Positions 1 to 8,663 of a stretch of DNA of 64,000 nucleotides are shown here, one piece after another. Source of the stretch: JBPCOI01 sp051000395 (lineage in GTDB: Bacteria > Actinomycetota > Actinomycetes > Mycobacteriales > Jatrophihabitantaceae). Below the pieces are notes generated by a model. That model was not told the origin of the DNA and searched no databases. It worked only from the letters and a program-made list of their open reading frames with translations. How positions within the stretch are numbered: the stretch's first letter is position 1; every line of letters starts with the position of its first letter. The translations under genes were made by a program, and so were the position numbers. The stretch spans positions 62,001-126,000 of the forward strand of contig JBPCOI010000003.1 in the NCBI GenBank assembly GCA_051000395.1, given 5' to 3'.

Positions 1-849
1 AGCGGCGACGTCGAGGCCGCGGTGAGCGTCGCGGCGGCACACCACCCGATGCGGGTGCTCACCGTGATCCGGCGCCAGATCGACGCGCCGGTGCCGCGGC
101 TGGACGCCGAGGTCGAGGTCGGCGGTCGCTACGGCCCGGTCGAATCGGTCGTGCTGCGGATGTACGGGCGCCTGGCGCTACACGCCGAGTCGGTCACGTT
201 GCCGCTGCTGGCACCGGACGCGCCCGTCGTGACGTGGTGGTACTCCGAGACGCCGGAGATCATCGCCTACGATCCGCTCGGCGTGTCCGCTGACCGCCGC
301 ATCACCAACGTCATCCGCGACGCCGATCCGCTGGCCGCGCTGCAGCAACGCGGCGAGGACTACGCGCCCGGCGACACCGACCTGACCTGGACCGCCATCA
401 CCCCGTGGCGCGCGGCACTCGCGTCGGCCTTCGACACCGCACCCGGACCGGCTCGCACCGTCGTCGTCCGCGGCAACCCCGTCGACCCGTCCGCGCAGCT
501 GCTGGCCGGCTGGCTGTCGAGCCGGCTGCACCTCCCGGTGCCGGTGGAGGCCGCCGAAGGCAAGTACGTCTCCTCGGTGAGCGTCGGCTTCGGCGACGAC
601 TACGAGATGTCGCTGCGCAACGAGGGCTACAAGCTGGTGATGACCCGACCCGGGCAGCTGGACTCGATCGCGCCGTTCCCCGCCCGCAGCACCGGGGACC
701 TGCTGGCCGAGGAGCTACGCCGCCTGGATGCCGACCAGCCGTACGCGCTGGCCCTCGGTGCCGTCACCGGCCACGACGACCTGACCGAGCGGCCCGCGGT
801 GCGCACGCACATCTGGCACGACCCCGCGCTGGCCGCTCAGGAGGGTTGA
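1..849 (+). CDS. opcA: Glucose-6-phosphate dehydrogenase assembly protein OpcA (5' partial)
   Basis: OpcA activates or assembles glucose-6-phosphate dehydrogenase, the entry to the oxidative pentose phosphate pathway. The frame is open from base 1, so the N-terminus (about 40 residues by comparison with mycobacterial OpcA) lies outside the window. The visible protein has the family core: a conserved 'PVVTWW' stretch, 'DPLGV.ADRRITNV', 'YAPGDTDLTWTAITPWRAALASA' in pieces, and a C-terminal 'LRRLDADQPYALAL'. The stop overlaps the start of pgl by one base (TGATG), so the two are translationally coupled; zwf would be expected just upstream. The identification is firm; only the start is missing. 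Confidence 0.93.
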   Translation, partial: SGDVEAAVSVAAAHHPMRVLTVIRRQIDAPVPRLDAEVEVGGRYGPVESVVLRMYGRLALHAESVTLPLLAPDAPVVTWWYSETPEIIAYDPLGVSADRRITNVIRDADPLAALQQRGEDYAPGDTDLTWTAITPWRAALASAFDTAPGPARTVVVRGNPVDPSAQLLAGWLSSRLHLPVPVEAAEGKYVSSVSVGFGDDYEMSLRNEGYKLVMTRPGQLDSIAPFPARSTGDLLAEELRRLDADQPYALALGAVTGHDDLTERPAVRTHIWHDPALAAQEG

Positions 850-1637
850 TGGCAGCCGCGCCGGAGATCGTCGTCGAACCCTCGGCCGACGTGCTCGCCG
901 AGAACGCCGCAGGCCGCCTGGTCGCGACGCTGGTTTCGGCGCTGCGCGTGCGTCCGCGAGCCCATCTGGTGTTGACCGGCGGCGCGATCCTGGAGCAGGT
1001 GATGCGCGCCCTGCGCGAATTGCCCGCCCGCGACTCCGTCGACTGGCGGCGGGTGCACGTCTGGTGGGCCGACGAGCGCTACGTCCCCGCGGGGTCCGAG
1101 CAGCGCAACGACCGCGCGGCGTTCGCGGCGCTGCTCGGCGCACTGCCGCTGGACGAGGCCCGCGTGCACCGGATGCCGGCAGCCGACGGCCGCTTCGGTA
1201 CCGACGTGGACGCGGCCGCCGAGGCGTACGCCGGTGAGCTCGCCGAGGCCGTCGACCCCGAGCAGGGCGAGGACGATCTGCCGCACTTCGACGTGGCGTT
1301 GCTCGGTATCGGTCCCGACGGGCACTGCGCGTCGCTGTTTCCCGAACATCCCGCCGTCTACGAGCAGGACGCGGCCGTCGTCGGGGTGCGCAACTCCCCC
1401 AAGCCCCCGCCGAACCGGCTGTCGCTGACGTTCCGGGCGCTCGACGCGGTGAACGACGTCTGCTTCCTCGCCTCCGGCGCGGCCAAGGCGCGGGCGGTGG
1501 CAATGGCGCTCGGCGGTGCCGGGCGGGTGCAGGTTCCCTCGGCCGGCCCGCGGGGCCGCCATCGCACGCTGTGGCTCGTCGACCGGGCGGCCGCAGCCGA
1601 GCTGCCACGTAACCTCTACAAGCCGCCGGTGGGCTGA
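849..1637 (+). CDS. pgl: 6-phosphogluconolactonase
   Basis: This cytosolic enzyme hydrolyses 6-phosphogluconolactone to 6-phosphogluconate, the second step of the oxidative pentose phosphate pathway. The 262-residue product has the normal length. It shows the NagB/SugI-like fold signatures: 'LTGG' near residue 40, 'WWADERYVP' near 75 and 'LLGIGPDGHCASLFP' near 150, which carries the phosphate-binding and catalytic region. The ATG at 849 is chosen because it overlaps the opcA stop by one base and gives the family N-terminus; the frame stays open further upstream, antisense to nothing, only because of high GC. It forms an operon with opcA. Confidence 0.95.
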   Translation: MAAAPEIVVEPSADVLAENAAGRLVATLVSALRVRPRAHLVLTGGAILEQVMRALRELPARDSVDWRRVHVWWADERYVPAGSEQRNDRAAFAALLGALPLDEARVHRMPAADGRFGTDVDAAAEAYAGELAEAVDPEQGEDDLPHFDVALLGIGPDGHCASLFPEHPAVYEQDAAVVGVRNSPKPPPNRLSLTFRALDAVNDVCFLASGAAKARAVAMALGGAGRVQVPSAGPRGRHRTLWLVDRAAAAELPRNLYKPPVG

Positions 1638-1663
1638 GTGAGCGGCGAGGAGGTGCAACGCGG

Positions 1664-3052
1664 ATGGGGATGAGCGGGCCGTTCGACCTGCCCGATCTGC
1701 TCGCGCGCCGCGGCGACGAGCGGTACGAGCTGCACCGGCGCCACCTGAACCCGCAACTACCGCGGATGCTGCACGCCATCGGTTTCGACAAGGTGTACAC
1801 CCGTGCCGAAGGCGCATACCTCTACGACGCGGACGGCCACGACTACCTGGACATGCTCGCGGGCTTCGGGGTCTTCGCGCTGGGCCGGCATCATCCCGTC
1901 GTTCGGCAGGCGATCCACGACGCGCTCGACGCGGGCCTCGCCGACCTCACCCAGTTCGACGCGCCGCCGCTGGCCGGCCCGCTCGCCGAGTCGCTGCTGG
2001 AGCGGGCACCGCACCTCGATCGGGTCTACTTCGGCAACAGCGGCACGGAGGCCGTCGAGGCGGCGTTGAAGTTCGCCCGCTTCGCCACCGGCCGCGGCCG
2101 GATCGTGTACTGCGAGCATGCCTTCCACGGGCTGACCGCCGGGTCACTGTCGGTCAACGGGGAGCGTGACTTCCGCCGGGGTTTCGGCCCGCTGCTACCG
2201 GACACACCGGTCCCGTTCGGCGACCTCGGCGCGTTGGAGCGGGAGCTACGCCGCGGCGACGTCGCCGCATTCCTGGTCGAGCCCATCCAGGGCAAGGGCG
2301 TGACGGTCGCCCCGCCCGGGTACCTTCCCGCCGTCCAGGACCTGCTCCGCAGCCACCGGGCCCTGCTGGTCGCCGACGAGGTGCAGTGCGGGATCGGGCG
2401 CACCGGTGACTTCTTCGCCTTCCAGCACGAGAGCGGCGTGGAGCCGGACCTGGTCGCCTGCGCCAAGGCGCTGTCCGGCGGCTACATTCCCGTCGGCGCG
2501 ACCCTCGGTCGGGACTGGATCTTCGCCAAGGTCTACTCCTCGATGGATCGCGTCCTCGTCCACGACTCGACGTTCGGCTCGAACGCCCAGGCGATGGCCG
2601 CAGGTCTGGCCACGCTGCACGTCCTCGAGCAGGACGGCGTCACCGAGAACGCCCGCAAGATCGGCGAGCTGTTGCAGGCCCGCCTCGCCGAGCTTGTCGG
2701 ACGTTACGAGTTGCTGAGCGAGGTCCGGGGGCGTGGGCTCATGATCGGCATCGAGTTCGGCCGTCCCACGTCGTTAAAGTTGCGCGCACCGTGGACGGCA
2801 CTGCAGGCCGCCCGCAAGGGCCTGTTCGCCCAGACGATCGTGCACGCCCTGTTCCACCGGCACCGCATCCTCACCCAGGTCTCGGGCGATCACCTCGAGG
2901 TGATCAAGCTGATCCCGCCGCTGATCATCGGCGAGCGGGAGGTCGATCGGTTCGTCGAGGCGTTCATCGACGTGATGGACGACGCGCACCGCGGCTCAGG
3001 CCTGGTGTGGAACTTCGCCAAGACGCTGATCAAGCAGAACCGGACGGCGTAG
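1664..3052 (+). CDS. Class III (acetylornithine/ornithine-type) PLP aminotransferase, possibly HpnO-like
   Basis: This is a 462-residue fold-type I PLP aminotransferase. Visible landmarks are 'GNSGTEAVEAALK' (phosphate binding), 'EHAFHGLTAGSLS', 'VADEVQCGIGRTG' (cofactor Asp) and 'AKALSGG', with the Schiff-base lysine at residue 268. The start is the ATG at 1664, nine bases after a GAGGAGGT ribosome-binding site; an ATG two codons on is an alternative. The N-terminal 'NPQLPRMLHAIGFD...AEGAYLYDADGHDYLDMLAGFGVF' region, as I recall the families, resembles aminotransferases annotated as HpnO, which make aminobacteriohopanetriol in hopanoid producers. The window holds a hopanoid pathway 45 kb away, but this gene sits with opcA-pgl. 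The family is certain and the substrate is inferred. Confidence 0.85.
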   Translation: MGMSGPFDLPDLLARRGDERYELHRRHLNPQLPRMLHAIGFDKVYTRAEGAYLYDADGHDYLDMLAGFGVFALGRHHPVVRQAIHDALDAGLADLTQFDAPPLAGPLAESLLERAPHLDRVYFGNSGTEAVEAALKFARFATGRGRIVYCEHAFHGLTAGSLSVNGERDFRRGFGPLLPDTPVPFGDLGALERELRRGDVAAFLVEPIQGKGVTVAPPGYLPAVQDLLRSHRALLVADEVQCGIGRTGDFFAFQHESGVEPDLVACAKALSGGYIPVGATLGRDWIFAKVYSSMDRVLVHDSTFGSNAQAMAAGLATLHVLEQDGVTENARKIGELLQARLAELVGRYELLSEVRGRGLMIGIEFGRPTSLKLRAPWTALQAARKGLFAQTIVHALFHRHRILTQVSGDHLEVIKLIPPLIIGEREVDRFVEAFIDVMDDAHRGSGLVWNFAKTLIKQNRTA

Positions 3053-3073
3053 CCGACTGCGCGTTCGGCTCGC

Positions 3074-3418
3074 TCAGGCCTCGCCGCGCCGGGCCTTGAG
3101 CTTCTGCAGGGCCTCCTCCAGGATCGCGGCGCCGTCCTCCTCGGTGCGCCGTTCCTTCACGTAGGCCAGGTGCGTCTTGTACGGCTCGTTGCGCGGCGCG
3201 TTCGGCGGCGCGTCGGACTGGCGTCCGGCGGGGTTGCCGCACTTCGGGCAGTCCCAGGTGTCGGGCAGGACGGCGTCGACCGCGAACGCGGGCCGGACCT
3301 CGTGCCCGTTCGAACAGAAGAACGACACCCGCTGGCGGGGCGCGGACTCGCCGCGTTCCTTCTCCCCCATCGGCCCGGCGCCGACCCGGCTGCCGCGGAT
3401 GGCACTGCCACCTGACAC
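3074..3418 (-). CDS. rbpA: RNA polymerase-binding protein RbpA
   Basis: RbpA is an actinobacterial transcription factor that binds the principal sigma factor and RNA polymerase and stabilises the open promoter complex. The 114-residue product has an N-terminal 'IRGSRVGA' tail, the 'APRQ' box, a zinc-ribbon-like core with Cys at 'FFCSNGHE' and 'WDCPKCG', and the C-terminal sigma-interaction helix 'THLAYVKERRTEEDGAAILEEAL'. The two CxxC-type half-sites look like the zinc-binding form known in Streptomyces. The start is a GTG with a GGGAGCGG site just upstream; the in-frame ATG at codon 17 would remove the conserved RGSR tail. It is convergent with the aminotransferase, with 21 bp between the stops. 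Confidence 0.92.
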   Translation of the reverse strand: MSGGSAIRGSRVGAGPMGEKERGESAPRQRVSFFCSNGHEVRPAFAVDAVLPDTWDCPKCGNPAGRQSDAPPNAPRNEPYKTHLAYVKERRTEEDGAAILEEALQKLKARRGEA

Positions 3419-3495
3419 GTTCCGCTCCCTGTCGTCGATGCCGCTGCGATGTGCGCTTGCTGATCTGTGTTGCGCTGCTCGGCCGTCGTTGCTTC

Positions 3496-3563
3496 GTCAG
3501 CCGGTGTTGCCGGTCAGCCGGTGTTGCTGGTCAGCCGGTGTTGCTGGTCAGCCGGTGTTCTTG
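3496..3563. repeat. Four-copy 17-bp tandem repeat at the 3' end of secG
   Basis: Four consecutive 17-bp units (3496-3512, 3513-3529, 3530-3546, 3547-3563) follow the pattern GTCAGCCGGTGTTGCTG. Units 2 and 3 are identical, unit 1 differs by one base and unit 4 by two. The fourth unit encodes the last codons and the stop of secG on the minus strand, so the other three look like slippage copies of the secG terminus placed just downstream of it. A 17-bp period cannot preserve a reading frame. Confidence 0.9.
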
Positions 3564-3784
3564 TACAGCAGGCCGAGGCCGATGATGCAGATCGCCCAGA
3601 CGACGCCGGCGATGACGGTGAGGCGGTCGAGGTTGCGCTCGACGACGGAGGAGCCGGAGAGGTTCGAGTAGAACGACCCACCGAGCATCGAGGACAGCCC
3701 ACCACCCTTGCCGCGGTGCAGCAGCACCAGCACCACGAGCAGCAGGCTCGTGGCGATCAGCACTACCGACAACGTCAAGATCAT
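3548..3784 (-). CDS. secG: Protein translocase subunit SecG
   Basis: SecG is a small inner-membrane subunit of the SecYEG channel that aids SecA-driven export. The 78-residue protein has the family layout: an N-terminal membrane helix (about residues 3-22), the cytoplasmic 'HRGKGGGLSSMLGG' loop, and a second helix (about 55-74). The length is typical for actinobacteria. The ATG is preceded by GAGG. The gene lies just downstream of gap-pgk-tpiA, as in many actinobacteria, and is probably cotranscribed with that operon after a 61-bp gap. Its last four codons and stop lie inside a 17-bp tandem repeat. Confidence 0.95.
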   Translation of the reverse strand: MILTLSVVLIATSLLLVVLVLLHRGKGGGLSSMLGGSFYSNLSGSSVVERNLDRLTVIAGVVWAICIIGLGLLYKNTG

Positions 3785-3845
3785 GGTGGCTGCCTCAGCT
3801 ACAGACGGGGTGGTGGGCGTCGCCGCACAAGACTACCCGGGGGCG

Positions 3846-4631
3846 TCAGGCCCGGCCTGCGGGCTCAGCGGCAACCGCGCAGATCGCGGCGAATTCCGCG
3901 CCATCCAGGCTCGCGCCGCCGACCAGCGCGCCGTCGATGTCCGGGCGTCCCAGGATCTGCGTCGCGTTCTCCGACTTGACCGACCCGCCGTAGAGCACCC
4001 GCACCCCGTCGGCCAGCGACGCCGAGTACCGCTTGCCCAGGCAGGCTCGGATCGCCGCGCACACCTCCTGCGCGTCCTCAGGCGTCGCGACCTTGCCGGT
4101 GCCGATCGCCCAGACCGGCTCGTAGGCGAGCACGATCGACTCGGCGTGCTCGGCAGGAAGTTGCGTGAGCGCGGCCTCGAGCTGAGCGGTGCAGTGGCGC
4201 AGGTACTCATCCGCCTCGCGGACCTCGACGGTCTCCCCGACGCACAGGATCGGCGTGAGGCCGTTGCGGTACGCGGCGGCCAGCTTGGCGGCGACGATGG
4301 TGTCGTCCTCCTCGTGGTAGGTGCGCCGCTCGGAGTGGCCGACGACGACGTAGGTGCAGCCGAGCTTGGCCAGCATCGGGCCGCCGATGTCGCCGGTGTA
4401 GGCCCCGCAGTCGTGCGGGGAGAGGTCCTGCGCTCCGTAGCGCAGATGCCAGCCGTCACCGTCGACGAGGGTCTGCACGCTGCGCAGGTCGACGTAAGGC
4501 GGCAGCACGGCGACGTCGACCCGGTCGAGCTGCTCCTCGCTCAGGCTGAAGGCGATCTTCTGCACCAGCGCGATCGCCTCGAGGTGGTTGAGGTTCATCT
4601 TCCAGTTGCCGGCGATCAGGGGTTTGCGCAC
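3846..4631 (-). CDS. tpiA: Triosephosphate isomerase
   Basis: TpiA interconverts dihydroxyacetone phosphate and glyceraldehyde 3-phosphate in glycolysis. The 261-residue TIM-barrel protein shows 'GNWKMN' (catalytic Lys) at its start, 'VVGHSERR' (catalytic His), 'AYEPVWAIGTGKVATPEDAQEV' in two blocks (catalytic Glu) and the phosphate-binding 'GGSVKSENA'. The GTG at 4629-4631 is chosen because it lies one base after the pgk stop and gives the standard 'RKPLIAGNWKMN' beginning; the frame is open further upstream but without family sequence. It is the third gene of gap-pgk-tpiA. Confidence 0.96.
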   Translation of the reverse strand: MRKPLIAGNWKMNLNHLEAIALVQKIAFSLSEEQLDRVDVAVLPPYVDLRSVQTLVDGDGWHLRYGAQDLSPHDCGAYTGDIGGPMLAKLGCTYVVVGHSERRTYHEEDDTIVAAKLAAAYRNGLTPILCVGETVEVREADEYLRHCTAQLEAALTQLPAEHAESIVLAYEPVWAIGTGKVATPEDAQEVCAAIRACLGKRYSASLADGVRVLYGGSVKSENATQILGRPDIDGALVGGASLDGAEFAAICAVAAEPAGRA

Positions 4632-4632
4632 C

Positions 4633-5862
4633 TCAGGCCCCCTCCAGCACGGCGACGCCGGGTAGCGTCTTGCCCTCCAGGTACTCCAGCGACGCGCCAC
4701 CGCCGGTGGAGATGTGCCCGAAGGCGCTGGCGTCGAGCCCGAGGGCGCGCACCGCGGCAGCCGAGTCGCCGCCCCCGACCACCGACGACCCGTCGACGGC
4801 GGCGACTGCCTCGGCGACGCCGCGGGTACCCGCGGCGAACGGTGCGACCTCGAACACGCCCATCGGCCCGTTCCAGAAGACCGTCTTCGCCGCGGCGAGA
4901 ACGTCGACGAACGCGCGCACCGTGTCGGGACCGATGTCCAGCCCCTTGCCGCCGGGCGGGATCGCGTCGACGCCGACCACCTGCGCCGGAGAGTCCTCAG
5001 CGGCCTCCGCGGCGACCACGACGTCGGTGGGCAGCACGATCTTGGGCGCTCCGTCGGCGCCCCTGGTCGCCAGCAGCTTGCGGCACGCCTCGATCCGGTC
5101 GGGCTCCAACAGCGAGTCGCCCACCTCGTGCCCCTGTGCGGCGAGGAAGGTGAAGCACATCCCCCCGCCGACGAGCAGCGTGTCGAGCTTGGGCAGCAGC
5201 GAGGAGATCACCGCGAGCTTGTCACTCACCTTCGAGCCACCCAGCACCACGACGTACGGCCGCTTCGCCGCCGCGCCCAGCTCGTCGAGCATCGCCAGCT
5301 CCGCGCGGACCAGATCGCCGCAGTAGTGCGGCAGCAGGGTCGCGACGTCGTACACGGAGGCGTGCTTGCGATGCACAGCGCCGAACGCGTCCTCGACGAA
5401 GGCGCCGCCGTCGTCCTCGCCGCCGGTGAGCTGGGCGAGCGCGCGCGCGAAGGCGAGGCGCTCGGCGTCGTCCTCGCTCGTCTCGCCGGCGTTGAAGCGG
5501 ACGTTCTCCAGCAGGAGGAGCTCGCCGTCGCGCAGCCCGTCGGCCAGCAGTCGGGCGCTCTCGCCGACGGTGTCGAGCGCGAACTCGACGGGACGCCCGA
5601 GCAGCTGGGCGAGGCGGTCCGCGACCGGACGCAGCGAGTACGCCGCCTCGGGCGCGCCGCCGGGGCGGCCGAGGTGCGCGGTGACGATGACCCGCGCGCC
5701 GTGGTCGAGCAGCCGGGTGAGTACCGGCAGCGACGCACGGATCCGGCCGTCGTCGGTGACCGCCGGGGACACCGCCATGGACAGCGGCACGTTGAGATCG
5801 GAGCGGACCAGCACGCGGCGCCCCTTGACCCCGAGCTTGAGCAGGTCGTCCAGTGTGCGCAT
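4633..5862 (-). CDS. pgk: Phosphoglycerate kinase
   Basis: Pgk transfers the acyl phosphate of 1,3-bisphosphoglycerate to ADP, the first ATP-yielding step of glycolysis. The 409-residue product carries 'RVLVRSDLNVPL' and 'TAHLGRPGG' in the substrate-binding N-domain, 'LLLENVRFNAGE', 'VLGGSKVSDKL' (nucleotide side) and the C-terminal 'VVGGGDSAAAVRALG...HISTGGGASLEYLEGKTLPG' hallmark. It starts at ATG 10 bp after the gap stop and ends one base before tpiA, so the three genes form a tight operon. Confidence 0.97.
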   Translation of the reverse strand: MRTLDDLLKLGVKGRRVLVRSDLNVPLSMAVSPAVTDDGRIRASLPVLTRLLDHGARVIVTAHLGRPGGAPEAAYSLRPVADRLAQLLGRPVEFALDTVGESARLLADGLRDGELLLLENVRFNAGETSEDDAERLAFARALAQLTGGEDDGGAFVEDAFGAVHRKHASVYDVATLLPHYCGDLVRAELAMLDELGAAAKRPYVVVLGGSKVSDKLAVISSLLPKLDTLLVGGGMCFTFLAAQGHEVGDSLLEPDRIEACRKLLATRGADGAPKIVLPTDVVVAAEAAEDSPAQVVGVDAIPPGGKGLDIGPDTVRAFVDVLAAAKTVFWNGPMGVFEVAPFAAGTRGVAEAVAAVDGSSVVGGGDSAAAVRALGLDASAFGHISTGGGASLEYLEGKTLPGVAVLEGA

Positions 5863-5872
5863 CGCCGGGCGC

Positions 5873-6877
<1,005 letters not shown>

Positions 6878-6988
6878 GGCGGTAGCTCCTCGGCAGCGGT
6901 ACTCGGCGACGGACGTGCCGCGGCGCGGTCGGCGATGCTGCGACACTCCGGCAAACCCTATCCGGTGCTGTCGGGGGCACAATGGGGC

Positions 6989-8026
6989 ATGGCTGTCGGC
7001 AACCGCTTCGGCGGCACGCCGCGGGTGCAGCGGCGGACGGCCACGCGGTTGCGTACCGGGCTCGTCAGTGTCCTGCTCGTCATCGTCGGCGGTACGGCCG
7101 GCTACATGGGGTTCGGCTACGGCCTGCTCGACGCCTTGTTCCAGACCGTCATCACGGTGACCACGGTCGGCTTCGGGGAGGTCGGACACTTCGGCACGGG
7201 TGCGAAGATCTTTACCATCGTGCTGATCTTCGCCGGGGTCGGCACGGCCGGTTACACCTTCACCGTGCTGATCGAGACGCTGGTCGAGGGCCATCTGGCA
7301 GACATCTTCGGGAGGCGGCGGATGGAACAGCGGATCCAGGCGATGCACGATCACGTGATCGTCTGCGGCTGGGGGCGCGTCGGGCGCTCGATCGCGCGCT
7401 ACCTGCGCACGGCGCAGGCCGAGATCGTGGTGATCGACTCCTCGGCGGAGCGGATCGCGACCGTGATCGGGCCCTTCGTCCTCGGCGACGCGGCCGACGA
7501 GGACGTCCTGCGCGCTGCCGGCATCGACCGGGCGAAGGTGCTCGTCACCGCGCTCAGCGCCGATGCCGACAACCTCTACGTGACCCTCACGGCGCGAGCG
7601 ATGCGTCCGGAGCTGCTCGTGGTCGCCCGCTCGGCGAGCGAACCGGCGGTCGCAAAGCTGCTGCAGGCAGGCGCCGACCGGGTGGTCAACCCGCAGGACC
7701 TGGGCGGGGCGCGGATGGCCGCACTGGCGGTTCAGCCGCACGTAGCGGAGTTCCTGGACGTCGTCATGCACGACGGCAGCCTGGAGTTCCGCCTAGAGCA
7801 GATCGAGGTGCGCGCCGGCTCCTCGCTGGCCGGCCAGACACTGCGCAGCGCGCGGGTGCACGCCCAGACCGGAACCCTGGTGCTGGCAATGCGCCACCCC
7901 GGCGGCCGTTTCCACACCAACCCGCCGCCGGAGGCCCAGATCACCACCGGCGACGTGCTCATCGTGATCGGCGACGCCGGGCAGGTCCAGGCGCTGCGCG
8001 CGCTCGCGGCGCCCGCCGAAGCGTGA
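6989..8026 (+). CDS. Two-transmembrane potassium channel with RCK (TrkA-N/TrkA-C) domains
   Basis: This 345-residue protein is an MthK/Kch-type ligand-gated K+ channel. Two membrane helices (about residues 25-45 and 70-92) flank a pore loop with the selectivity filter 'TVTTVGFGEV', whose TVGFG is the K+ signature. They are followed by a cytoplasmic RCK domain starting at 'HVIVCGWGRVGRSIARYL' (NAD/ligand-binding Rossmann glycine motif) and a TrkA-C domain over the last 80 residues. The ATG at 6989 is preceded by CACAAT at five bases, which could be a -10 box. The long frame open upstream is antisense to gap and not coding. It ends 12 bp from a convergent mazF-like gene. Confidence 0.9.
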   Translation: MAVGNRFGGTPRVQRRTATRLRTGLVSVLLVIVGGTAGYMGFGYGLLDALFQTVITVTTVGFGEVGHFGTGAKIFTIVLIFAGVGTAGYTFTVLIETLVEGHLADIFGRRRMEQRIQAMHDHVIVCGWGRVGRSIARYLRTAQAEIVVIDSSAERIATVIGPFVLGDAADEDVLRAAGIDRAKVLVTALSADADNLYVTLTARAMRPELLVVARSASEPAVAKLLQAGADRVVNPQDLGGARMAALAVQPHVAEFLDVVMHDGSLEFRLEQIEVRAGSSLAGQTLRSARVHAQTGTLVLAMRHPGGRFHTNPPPEAQITTGDVLIVIGDAGQVQALRALAAPAEA

Positions 8027-8038
8027 CGCGCGATCGGG

Positions 8039-8344
8039 TCAACACCCGGTGGCGGCCAGAAGAACGCGGCACGCGTCCTGCATCCGCGCGGGCGACAACC
8101 CGGTGATCCGACGGCGGAACACGTCTTTGGCAAGGGTGTGCAGGTTGTCGAAGTTGGCGACGCACAGACTGGGCACGCCGTCGTCAGGCGTGAGCTCGAG
8201 TTCGGAAACGAGCCCGCGCACCGTGCGGGTCAACGCCGCGACGACTACCGAGCCGATTCGATCGGCCACCGGATCGCGCGTGAGGACGAGGACCGGCCGG
8301 TCCCCGCCGGGGGTCGCGGCGAACCAGATCTCACCGCGCTGCAT
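8039..8344 (-). CDS. MazF/PemK-type toxin
   Basis: This 101-residue protein has the CcdB/PemK fold typical of MazF mRNA interferases: the N-terminal 'MQRGEIWFAATPGGDRPVLVLTRD' block in pieces ('RGEIWFA', 'RPVLVLTRD') and the 'VVVAALTRTVRGLVSELEL' strand region. The third conserved segment, 'VANFDNLHTLAKDVFRRRITGLSP', corresponds to the usual 'CDN.......L...IG.L'. The ATG at 8342-8344 is chosen because it opens directly on the family motif and overlaps the upstream antitoxin by 14 bp. It lies downstream of its antitoxin on the minus strand. Confidence 0.85.
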   Translation of the reverse strand: MQRGEIWFAATPGGDRPVLVLTRDPVADRIGSVVVAALTRTVRGLVSELELTPDDGVPSLCVANFDNLHTLAKDVFRRRITGLSPARMQDACRVLLAATGC

Positions 8345-8582
8345 CGGCCCAGTCGGCCCATTCCTCGGCGGGGCCCCAATCCTCGATGGCGGTGAGCGAC
8401 TGTTCGCCGGTGGTGAGCGGGCTCTGCCGCCACGCCTGCACATCTCGCTCGCTCGCCAGTCGCACCAGCTGTCGGCGCAGGGCGTCTCGAAGCAGCTCGG
8501 ACCTGTCCATCCCGAGCCGCTCCGCCCATGCCTGCGCCGCTCGGGCGTCGGGCTCGGCGACGCGAAAGCTCAACATCGTCAT
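8331..8582 (-). CDS. Ribbon-helix-helix antitoxin of the MazF-type module
   Basis: This small acidic protein (83 residues from the ATG at 8582) begins with a ribbon-helix-helix DNA-binding segment, 'LSFRVAEPDARAAQAWAERLG' split over a strand and helix, then 'RSELLRDALRRQL'. Its Trp- and Glu-rich C-terminal tail is the expected toxin-neutralising part. It precedes and overlaps mazF by 14 bp, the usual order for an autoregulated toxin-antitoxin operon. Starts at 8603 and 8576 are also possible; 8582 gives the strand directly. The pair is a likely type II module. Confidence 0.78.
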   Translation of the reverse strand: MTMLSFRVAEPDARAAQAWAERLGMDRSELLRDALRRQLVRLASERDVQAWRQSPLTTGEQSLTAIEDWGPAEEWADWADAAR

Positions 8583-8663
8583 ACAGAAACGGTACTCCGT
8601 CATACGCTCTGCTCGCTCCGCCGATCGCGGCACGAGCGCCTCGTGACGCCGCGGGTGCCGGGG

